A stretch of DNA of 64,000 nt from Cymodocea nodosa (Eukaryota > Streptophyta > Magnoliopsida > Alismatales > Cymodoceaceae): contig JAZBRI010000003.1 in NCBI GenBank assembly GCA_036874045.1, positions 20,065,501-20,129,500 on the forward strand. Direction: 5' to 3'. This document shows, in pieces, positions 42,501 through 54,500 of this stretch (the first letter of the stretch is position 1; the number at the start of each line of letters is the position of its first letter). The notes under the pieces are model-generated. The model had not been told where the DNA came from. It did no database searches and was given only the letters and a program-made list of their open reading frames with translations. The position numbers and the translations under genes are program-made.

Positions 42501-45500
42501 TGGTGGAAGTGGATTCATCTCATCAATAAAGATAAAGTTTCTATATTTAAGGCTATAGAAGATGGACTAATGCAAGATAGATAATGTGGGACTAAATCTA
42601 TACACCACTTAACCCTACTTAGGATCCATATAAGGATTCAAATATTATACTCTTAACAGTCCACTTAACCCTACTTAGGATCCATATAAGGATTCAAATA
42701 TTATACTAACAGTCCATTAGAGCATCTAGCTTGTAATAAATTTAATAATAATAACAATCTGAATTATAATTCTATTACTTTTGGGTTAATTACATGAATT
42801 ATTTTCTTTCGTGTATTTTTATTTATGATCAAATATTCAGTTACATTACATAAATTTAAGTCATTTCTCATAATTCCTAATTAAGTGGTTTTAGACTTTT
42901 CTTTTATTCTTTTTTTTCATTAACTAATTCTCCTCTCTTAAGTGGTATATTCTTTGGTCTCTTAAGGATATATGACCAATCTACTTAAATTGATTTTTTT
43001 TTTAGCTTCAATTGGTGGAACTTGTACTCTATTTTTAATAAAACCATTTTTTAGTTTATCCTTTATAGTGTTATTACTTATTTAAATATATATATCTTTG
43101 CAATAATAACTTTTTTGCATATGGTCATTCATGCTTACAATGCAACATCCTCAGTCAAAATATAACTAGGTGGACAACAGTTTTATAAAATTTTCCTTTC
43201 AATTTTAAGGGTATCCTGCTATCATAGAATACTTTAGAAATATTTTTCCACTTCATCTATCGTACTTTAGTCTTACGAATAATATCTTCTATGATTTCAC
43301 CATTGCTATTTATTATAGGTCTTAAGTATTTAAAAGTCTTTTATAAATTTCATAGCTAAGTGTATACTTATATTGTTATTTCTATTGTCATTGAACTAAC
43401 ATTCCATATATTCAATTTTTTACTTGCTTAATCTAAATATTTTGGACTCTAAAGAATTTCTTCATAATTCTAGTTTTGAACTAATTCCTACCTTACTTTT
43501 ATCAACTAAAACTTTCAGCAGTCAATAGCATGGATTATGGTATTTCTCTTTGAGCTTTCTTAGTTATTTTATCCATAACCAAGATGAATAGATATGGACC
43601 TTTAATGTAAGCTTATGTCTATAGGAAAATTTTCTTAGTTTATTTTTTTATGGTTTAAGCATTAATAATTACTCTTTCATACATCTCCATACAATTTCAA
43701 TATATCCTATTGGTATTTCTTTTCCTTTTAAAACCCACAACAATTGGTTTCTTGGTATTCTATCATAAATTTTTTCTAAATCAAGGAAGGTCCTTTTTTT
43801 AACTCTAAAATTTTTTATTATTTGTCTAAGTAAAGGAATAACTTTCTTTGTTGACCTACCCAACACAAACCCAAATTGATTTTCTGTGATTTTAGTTACA
43901 TGTCTTAATCATTGTTCAATTATTCTTTTTAATAATTTCATCATATGACTCAGTTAACTTAATATCATGATGATTATTACAATTTTGTATGTTTTCTCCA
44001 TTCATCTGATATCTTCTGTCTTTAAATTATATTAAAAAATTTAGTTTACTACTTAATCTTTATTTTACCCATGCACTTTCACACTTTAAGAACACTAATT
44101 GATTCAATAGTTTTTCTGTATTCCATTTTCTTATTGGCTTCTACTTAACTAACTACTAATGCTTATAATGTAGGAGTTTTGTATGGTAGATTCATCAATA
44201 AATTTACTAAAATATTTATTTTCTTTAATATACTTTATTTGACTTAAATCTCTAAACTTTCGTTCTTTAGCTTTAACCAATTTATATATTTGATTTTCTC
44301 TTTGTTTTGTGTTGAAATTATCATATAATCCTTTATGGATTTATTTTTAACCTACTAACAATTTTGTTAGTATTCCTTTTTGCTAATTTATACATCTCTA
44401 AATTTTCCTTATTTCTACATTTATGGTAAGTTTTATAGCATTCTTTCTTTTCCTTTATTATCTTTTGCACATCTTCATTCCACCACTAACTTTCATTACC
44501 TAGTAGAGCTACCCTATAAGACTTCTAAAAATCCTTAACAATTTTTTAAGATAATTAGTCATTTCCTTCCAAAGTTTATTTGCTTCTTCATGTAGTTCCC
44601 ATATTCTTTCTTTTAACAAGTTATTTTTCACTTTTTAGATTTCACCACCTAATTGTAAGATTCTTATATACTTCTTTCTCTTTTGAATCTTGATATTAAC
44701 ATTTAATACTAATGATTTGTGTAGTTATGCTTTCTCTTTGAACAATCTTACAATTTTTACACATTTTTGTTCTACTTTTCTATTAAGTAAAAAATCTATT
44801 TGGCTAGTATTTGAATCACTTTGAAATGTAATTAAGTATTTCTCTCTTTTTCTAAAATAAGTATTAGCTACTAAAAGGTCACAATCTACGTTAAAGTCAA
44901 ATTGAATTTCCTTCTTCATTTCTATTTCCAAAATCTAATATTCTATGTTTTTTTTCATATCCTATATTTTGTTCTTATACATGATCATTTAGATCTTGTA
45001 CAATAAAAAGTTTTTCACTAGTAGGTAAGCTATGAACTTCATCCTATTAGGATCTTATAGCTCATTAGAGAGGGAGTGAATAGTGATCTATGTATAATTT
45101 TATATTTTTTCTAATTTAATTAACTGATATTGAATAATCAATATGCACAAGTATTAGACAAGTAAATCATGCACAGTGAAAATATAAATAAAAATACAAA
45201 GGAATTTTAAGTGATTCACCAACTTGATTAGTTTACCTTCAAAGTTCACTTAAGCTTCACTAAGTGCTTCAATACTTACATACACTTACTTTCAAGTTAA
45301 AACAAGAACTAATTATTCACTTGAGCTTTCTGTTTGTAGTTCTAACTAACCACTTAGAAGTTTTTAGGTTAAAACTTCAGTAAACTAAGTTTAAGTTTTT
45401 AGGTTGAAGTTCAAATCAACAACTTAAGTGTAGCTTTTAAGTTGAAGTCACGAACTAAATGATTCTTCTTGGATCAGACTTTCAGTACATGGAGATTTTT

Positions 45501-48500
45501 TAAGAATCTTCATGTAAATCTAGTTTTAAATTTATTCTCTGTTGCATTGAATTTGAATTGAATTTTCTTCTGTAACAGTAGTTAATTTGCAATCTATACT
45601 TTATTTTTGTATGTGATTGTATATGTAATCTCTTTCTTATTAGCTTTATCTAATGTTGAATGATTTGTTTGTATTTATATTTGTAAGTCCAACGATTATA
45701 TTTTCTCTTCAACAGATTTATTCTGCTGTATTTACTGTGTAGTTAGTCTTAAAAATAGTAAGTTATTGTTCTGTATCCTGTTCTTTATACAACCTTTCAA
45801 TTTCATTTGATTTTCGAATAGTTAGATTTACAATCTTTCGAAAACTCGAACAATTATTTTGTAACTCTACAAAAAACTCGAATAGTTATACTTGTCATGT
45901 GATCTTTTAAGTTTTGTGTGTGACTTTAAATTTAGTACATGAGTCTTTAAATTCGGATAATTATAACTATTAACTTTCCAAAATGTTTTAACTGATAGTT
46001 AGCTATCTTAACTTTTCGATTTTTCTTTTAAGCTTCTGTCTGTTGATTTCTAATTTCTACATGTGCAACTTAAGTTCAAACAATTAGTTTTTTTAACTCT
46101 TTGATTCTGTCTTATTTTTGAATAGTTACCTGTTGTAACTTATTGAAAAGCTCGAATAGTTATCTTTTAACATTCTGACTTTTACCATGTGCGTATTTAA
46201 ATGACTTAATTGTTCGGATAGTTGTTTCAGTTAACTTTCTGATTTTTTTATATTTTCGGATAGTTAGTTCTTTAACTCTCTGAAAACTCAAATAGTTGTC
46301 TTTCATTGCTCATTTCTTTCTATCACGTGCGTTTCTTTGGTTTTCTTCTATAACAATGCTTGAGATACAATTTGATATCTTTTGGATTTCTTATGCAACA
46401 ATTGTCTGATCTATTTGGTTGTAATTTGCTTTGACTCTTTCATTTGTATTTGCTCATCCTCTAACCTGTGAAATACATAAACTTCTTACATGGATGTTTG
46501 CATTATTAAAACACAAGGGTTCTATCACATTCATATTATTTCAAAATTTTTGTTTAATAGTTTCTCCTAAACCTATTTGTGAAGCATATATACTAATTAT
46601 ATTAACTTTCTTATTTTTTATCATAAGTTTAACTATTATAATTTAATCTTATATCCTTATTACCTTAACAATTTCATCTCTTATATTTTTATTGAGTATT
46701 ATTCCAATTACATTCTTTTGCTTATCTTTTCATGTTTCTTACAATTTAAATTTACTATCTTCAATTAAGTTAGATTTTTCTCTTACCTATTTAGTTTCAT
46801 ATGATTATGGGGTCGAAGTTGCATATGATTGGACCCTCCTTGCCATCATTTCAAATATTGGTATCATATTGAGGGTTGGTCTTTTGGAAAAAGGAAAAAT
46901 ATCGAGGATTGAGGGTCATACCCATGGAAACACAATGCCTCTGTGAAATTGAAGAATAAGATTAAAAAAAAGTTATGATAAAGATATAAAAACACCTAGA
47001 TAAATTTTTTGGGTAGTTATCATGTATAAAATGTCAATTACATAGAGATATAATACTCTTTCTTTTCATGAAAAATCTAAGATTAGGTATAAATAATTGG
47101 AAAACACTTATAATGATAAATGAATTAATAATTGTTTACAGTGAACAAAATTGTTTACAATGAATGGGTTGTATCCAAATGTATCGTGTTTGTATGGCTT
47201 GTACCTTTGTTGCTTCCAATAATTTTAGAACATTTGATCATGAATTTGTTTAATACTTAATGATAAGGTAGAGAATTACACATACATTGTCTTTAACATT
47301 TGCTCATGTATTGTGCATCTCTTGCCACACCTTGTTAGGTGAGTAGTGGTGGTGGCAAGAATGGTTCGTGCAAGGAAAGGTTGTAGTGGTGGTTCCAAGG
47401 ATGGTCTTGGTGATGGCAAGAATGGTTCGTCATGTATTGTGGTGGAACAAATCATAAGTTTGAGTGTTGTCAAGATAAATTTGGAAAGCTTGCTTCGGCA
47501 TAGGTTACCATAGAAATGTTTGGTTCATCTACTGATTCAGTTACTTTTACCATTTATCATGATAGCTCCTTAATGGTCACCATCTCTAAGGAAGACTATT
47601 AGCATTTCTTATGGTTTCAAGCTACCAACTCTTTTGCTAGTGGTGCTCTTGCTTTTACTTCAGGTATGGGTACAACTATGGTAGTTTTAGGTGAAGTTTT
47701 TGAATTATAAACTCAAGAGTTTTTTTTCATATCATAGGTAGTGTTGATTTGTTTAGTTATTGTTAGGAATGTATGGACTTACTAAAGGAGTGAATGATGA
47801 ATGTGCTATTTTCTTTTAAAAGTTTAAACTTAATTGTATACTTATGAATATATATATGCAACGTAAACTTTAATGATTTTAACAGTTGATGTAGAAAAGA
47901 CTAAAGCAAGTAGTAAAAGTATATTGATGAATTTTTAGGTGGTTCACCACTAACGACTAGTCTACTCTCAAGGTTTATTTAGATTTCACTAAGTGTTCAA
48001 ACACTTACACATATTTGCTTTTAGGTCAAAGCAAAAATCAATCTCTTAAGCTTTCAAGTAGAAGTTCTAACTAATCACTTGAGTTTTCAAGTTGAAGTTC
48101 TAACCAACCACTTGAGTTTTCAAGTTGAAGTTCTTAACTAACCTTGAACTTTCAAGTTAAAGCTTAGTAACCAATATTACTTAGAAGTTTTTTGGTAGAA
48201 ATTTCAATAAACCAACAAGTTTTTCTTCAATCAAAGATTTTAGCGTAGAGACCTTTTGTCACTTGAACTTGCTTGAGAAATCTTCAACCTTGAATTTGTA
48301 ATGATTCTATCTTTTCAACTCAGTAGCTCTTACTGTGTAAATGTATATGATAATTGTTATCTTATCTTTCTACTTGTAGTTCATTTTTATACCAAAGAGT
48401 ATAACGATTAAATTTCCTCCAACGTTATTCAACCTGTTGTACTTATTAAACTGCCAATTCTAAATATAGAAAGTTACCATTGGATTACTGTCAAGCATTA

Positions 48501-51500
48501 TTCAATGATGATGTCTTCTTGAAACCTTCTGAGAAACTTAAGCAGTTGTCTTCAAAATATCTGAAAACTTGTGTAGATCATCTAAAAATGTCGAATAGTT
48601 ATTTTAAACTATTTGAAAGCTTGAACAGTTACTCATTTTTGCTTATCACGTGATTACTTAAGTTTTGCATGTGAAATTTCTTAGTTTCAAACTGTTTAGT
48701 TTGAAACCTTTCGAAAAACTTGAACAATTATTTTCAAACTATTTAAAAGTCTCAACTTGTTATTCTTTTGTGTTCATCACGTGACTTTTTAAGTTTTACA
48801 CGTGAGGTCATTTAAATTTCGGATAGTTTACTTGAAATATTCTGAGAAAACTTCAACTAATTTTCTCAAACTATTTGAAACCCTTGAAACTATTCGGTTG
48901 ACCTGTTCATTTGTCAACTATTTTGTTATTTAAACTTCAGATAGTTTAACTTGAAACCTTTCGAGAAAACTCAACTAGTTTTCTCAAATTATCCAATTGA
49001 CTTGTTCATTTACCAACCATCCTATTATTTAAATTTCAGATAGTTTAACTTGAAATCTTTCGGTAAAACTCAACTAGTTTTCTCAAACTATTTGATTGAT
49101 CTGTAACTCAATGATTTTTTTCAGAGTTCTTTTGATTGTCTTATGTAGCATTCGTCTAATCTGTTTGATTTCTATTTGATTTTGACTCTTTATCTGTACC
49201 TGTGAAATAAATTTTAATTCCTCGTATAGATTTTTGTATTATTAAAATACAATGATTCTATCACTTACATGACTTACCTAACTTAAACAATGTTAGCATT
49301 ACTGATAGATGATCTTGCCTCATTTTTGGTCAAGACACTATACAAGTTCCTTTAAAATTAGACTTGATCAAGTTCTATTTGTTCCTAACTTTCCAATAAA
49401 TTTTTTATCTATTAATGCTATTATTGTTCAACTATCATGTTTAGTTACCTCTTTTCCTTTCTACTATATCCTTTAGGACTTACTAGTGGGGATAAGAATT
49501 GATTTGGATCATAAGTAGAGCAATAGAGTGTATTACCTAATTCATGATGAGTACCCACATCGGCAAACTCTTCCTTGGATTTCTCTCTTTTCTTTTGATT
49601 GTGATATTGTACCACCTTTCATTAACTTCAATTAGTATTTAGTAAGAATTGATTTTGATTTTGTTCACTGTAATATTTGAGGTCCTATTCAAGTTCCTTC
49701 AATGTTTAATTATCATTATTATATTGTTTTTGTTCATGATTACTCAAAAGTCTTTTGGGTTTACTTAAAGATCGTCAGAATGTGTTATAAGTTGAACATT
49801 TCTTTGTTGAGATAAAAACTCACTTTCCCTTTACTTCAAAATGCTTGTATATTGATAGTGCTCTTGCATTTATGAAATATGATTTTCAAACTTTTTGTGC
49901 TTTTCTTAGTGTTTTGCATCAAACTACTTGTTCTCATATCTCCTGACAAATTGTAATGGTTGAGTGGAAGCATTGTCATATTTTAGATATTACTCGCATT
50001 ATGTTAATTTAGATGAAAGTGCCTGGTCAGATGCCCTTTTTACAACTTCTTACCTTATCAACTATATGCCCTCAACCCCTCTTAGTAGTGAAGTGCTCTT
50101 TTGTTGTCTTTCTCCTGACACTAAGTTATTTTGTTTGACTTCACATGTTTTTGGTTGTATGTTGCCTTTATTTAGAATTTGTCTACAAGGTTAGATAAAT
50201 TATGTTTTGGATTTCTTAAATGTATTTTTGTTGGATACTCTCAAACTTAAAAGAGATATTACTGCTTCCATCCCCCTACAAAGAGATACTGTCTCTACTA
50301 ATGTTACTTTCATTGAATCTCAAGCTTACTTTAGGGATACACTTGAGACTTTTGACCCAATACCTTTACCTATGTGGATTCCTTTTGATAGTGGGGCACT
50401 TGCTTGAAGCAATGCAACTGTTTGTCCATTGGAAGTATATCAATGATGCTGGTGATCATCTTCTCTTTCGATCGAGTCTATCTCAGCTCTAACTGTAAAT
50501 CCAAACCAGTCCACCACCTCTAACCTTTATCTTCCTATTGCCTTACAAAAATGTAGTTTCCATCCTATTTTCAACTTTGTTTCTTATAATTGCCTTCACT
50601 CTTCCTCTCAGTAACTTGCCTTATCCATTTCTTGAGTTTATACTCAAGAGCTATTAAGAGACTTTATAGCTACCACATTGGAAGACAATTATAGATGGTA
50701 AAGTGAAAGTCTTGTGGTCGCGTGACATATGAGAGTTGATAGTTTATCTTGTTGTGGTCAATGTCTTCTCTTGCAGATGGGTCTTCACCTTCAAATACAA
50801 GTTGGATGGTTCATTAGATAGGTACATGGCTTGCCTTGTGACATGTGATTTTACTCAGACATATAAAGTGGATTATGTAGTAACATTCTCTCTTGCCGCA
50901 CACTTCAATTCCATTTGGGTCCTTTCTATTGCCTTAGATTGGCAAGTGAGATTTATATTAGCTAAATGTTAAGAATGTCTTCTTTTATGGTGGCCTCAGG
51001 AAATAGTTTTATATGTAGAAGTTCCTAGGTACATTACATAGGGGGAGAACCTTGTTTACAAACTGAAGAAGGCAATTTATAACCTTAAATGGAGTCTACT
51101 TATATGGTTTGAAAAATTCAATCAAGTTATGATTGGTGGTGGCTTTTGTCAATGTGTTGGGGTATTACTCTTTTTTTATCGATAGACAATTATGAGACGT
51201 GTCATGCTAACAATGTCATGCTAATGCATGGTGATAATCAAACAGCTATGTTCATAGCTAATAATCTTTCTTTCTATGACTGCACAAGTATATTGAAGTT
51301 GATTGTCATGTCCAAGACATGATGATAAAAGGAATGATCTTCACTCCCTAAAAGAAATCATCTGAGCAACTAACAGTTATTTTTACTTAGGGGCTAAGTG
51401 TCAATCGTTTTGAATCATTATGTAACAAGGTAGACATGATAAATAAAGGTATAGTCGTATGTTGTTAAACAAGTATTCATTTAAGGAAGTCCATGACCAC

Positions 51501-54500
51501 ACACATATATATGTTGTACTAAATCTCTGTGGAATATACACAATCTTTCCCTAATTCACAACTTTCTCCATTTTTTTAAACATAAATTTTTATGTAATAT
51601 ATTTTTATTTTTTTCTTCTATGTTTCCTTTTTTATTTATCGTCATGTGCTTCACCATCTCTTCCCTTTCTTATTTCTCTCTTTCTTTACCTTCACTTTTT
51701 TTCTTCTTTCTTTTTCCCTTTTTCTTTCTCTTCCTTTTATGTACTTCACCCTCTCCTCTCCTTCCTTCAATGTCTCCTCACCAGAAAACCTTAATGGGTT
51801 TCAATGGTGTTAGACAGGTAGTCTGCATGGTAAAAGATAGTTCTATTCATAATTTCTAATTTCTAAGGTAAAAAGAAGTGCAAAACAATTAAACATTGCT
51901 ACAATTAATTTTAATGTCGAAACAAAAATTTCAAGTGGTATCACAACCACTAACTACCATAAAAAAGGCCAACTAAGTGCAAAAGACTCCCACCAATGTG
52001 GGATGTAAGAATCATAGTTTCAAAAATCAATCAAAATAGGGTTTTCAAATGTTTGATACTGATACAGGCTGCATTTTCAATATCTTTTGGGATCAACCAA
52101 TCCATCCTTCAAGATCATCGTTAGATTGCCAAATCATTTGAGTTAGAGAAGTTTTTGAACAATGAAAGGTTTGGATTGACTGATCCAGAAAAGCATCGAA
52201 CAATCTAGTGAAGGGTTATCTGTCAAAGCATCCGTTTAAAATTTTGCAATCTACAAAATTTTCCAACGTATTTGTCTATGTAAAATTTGTTCATAAGCAA
52301 ATGGGACATACAATTAATGAGAAGTTGCCTAATGTTTAAGGGTATTTCTGGAAAGTACTTTTTCCATCCCACTCTTAAAAGTTTTTCCAAACGGAGCTCC
52401 AAACTATGAGAGCTGACCCTTGTACAGAACTCCAGCTCCAAGCTCTGGAGCTTTGGCTTGGAGTTGGGAACTGAAAACAAATGGTAGCCATGTGAAACTA
52501 GCCCTTAATCATGTGACTCACAAACATAGCAAACTTACCATGTTACAAAGCAGTTATACAGAACAAGTTGGGGTAGGACACCTTCAGCCAACCGTCCATC
52601 CTTCTAAAACTTTGACCACCTACCATTCTCCACCACAGCTCCCATGGCCCCTGGATGACCTCCATCACTTTCACCACACCCTACACACACTCCTAATCTA
52701 CTTCTTTGGTGTGGCACCCAAACTGTTACCTACCCACATATCGCTTGGTGAGAACCTGGCACATACTCCTAACCCTCAATAGATCCTCCCTCCTTCACTC
52801 AAAAAGCTCCCTTACAAAATGGTCATTGTAATTTTATGTTACTTTGCATAACTTTTTAGAGATGTCCTTTGCTTGTTTTTTAATTGCATGCAAAGTTCAA
52901 TGGTATTATGGAGTTTTTTCTTGACTGTGAGATCTCTTTTTTTGTTCGTGTGCAATCTGAACACATTTTATAAAACCCCCAATCAGTGTATGTTTCAAAG
53001 CTAAAATTTTAATCCAGGTTTAACAATTGCCATGTGTTCAGATTAGTCTATTGCGAAGATAAGCTAGGTGTCTGGGCAAGTTAGCCCATTGCCATGGTGG
53101 CAAGATAAGCATGGTTTGAAATATGCCATTTTATGGAAATTATATTGGGTATTTCTAATTTATGGTCATGAACATTGGTAAGAAAACTTTTGCCTCAGAT
53201 ATTATGCAAGGCAAATAAATGGTTCCAATAGGCTTCAACAATTTTTTAAAAATAATTTCAACACTTTATTTCCTTAATTTCCATCTCTTATCTTATGAAA
53301 TTGTTAATTTATTACTTGAGAAATGTGCATTAGTATTGATTTCTGAGGACATTTCACCTTCTCTTAGAGTTTTTTTTGCATTGCGCAACAATTCTTCTGA
53401 TTGGTCTTGACATGCCCAACAGGAAAGCGTAGAAGCTACAGCTGAGGTTTCCAAAACCTTCAATGAGAAAATAAGGAAATACTGTGACGTCACACTTTTA
53501 TCATTGGCATATGCTGGAACAGGGAATGTACTCAAGGTTGATATTTCTCTATGCAGTGATTTAATCTAATGAAAACAATTATTAACTAGTTTTATTACAG
53601 ATCCAGAAGCTTCTGGGATATTGTTCGCAGCATCTTGAGAAAGGTGAAACACATCAGGGTCCTGCTGTCCTTGGAATTGCACTTGTGGCAATGGCTGAAG
53701 AGTTGGGGCTTGACATGGCTATTCGATCTTTGGAGCATCTACTGCAATATGGAGAGCAAAACATCCGTCGTGCAGTGCCTCTTGCACTTGGACTGCTTTG
53801 CATATCTAATCCCAAGGTTATCATCCTCGATCCTTCTGTGTAGTTATTGCACTTTCAACTTTGCATTTTATCCAAGTTCGATCTTGATTTCTGTGGTCAA
53901 GTAATGACTTTATTTGAGTGTGGTATCTTGTAAGTAGCTCAGCTAGTTATGAAACTAAACAACCCAGTTTTTTGGATTTTGATTTTTAGGTTAATGTTAT
54001 GGATACCTTAAGCAGACTCAGTCATGATGCAGATGGTGAAGTATCTATGGTATGGAACCTTTGCTGAAAATCATGCTTTGAAGAAATTGCTGCAGTTTTT
54101 TTTGAATTTCTATCTTTTCTATAGGCTGCCATTATTGCATTGGGCTTGATAGGTGCGGGCACTAACAATGCTCGAATTGCTGGCATGCTTCGCAGTCTGT
54201 CCAGTTACTACTACAAAGAAGCTGCACACCTCTTTTGTGTATGTTCTCATTTTTAGCGTTATCTGAAAACATGTTATTTTAGTGACTTTGAGGTCGTCAT
54301 CAGTCTGTTATTGGTTACAGGTGCGAATTGCTCAAGGTCTTGTTCATCTTGGAAAAGGATTGCTAACTCTCTCACCATACCATTCTGATCGATTTTTACT
54401 GTCTCCGTGCGTATGGCATCTTTTATTTAGTTTCACCAATGTTGTGTTGTCTTTACTAGCCTTTGGCGAGTCATATTGCATGTGAATCTCTTGTCACACA

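Larger units (their letters stand above)
47290..51440 (+). mobile_element. Degenerate Ty1/copia retrotransposon in intron 17
   Basis: Same strand as RPN1. Remnants in order: a zinc-knuckle-like [12 protein letters not shown] near 47435, protease-side sequence to about 47760, the insertion 47761-49263, integrase (49560-50400, with [20 protein letters not shown] and CLTSHVFGC), and RT (50690-51130, with [20 protein letters not shown], and [11 protein letters not shown] as decayed KSLYGLKQSP). The RNase H end follows (51230-51300, [11 protein letters not shown]). Nearly every block carries stops or frame changes. The LTRs are not convincingly identified; 51480-51560 may be a 3' LTR piece. Confidence 0.82.

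Noticed and set aside
52420-52782. A 120-codon plus-strand frame overlapping the small MITE
   Set aside because: It starts inside the MITE, its His/Pro/Leu/Thr-rich content resembles no family, and it has no splice relation to RPN1.
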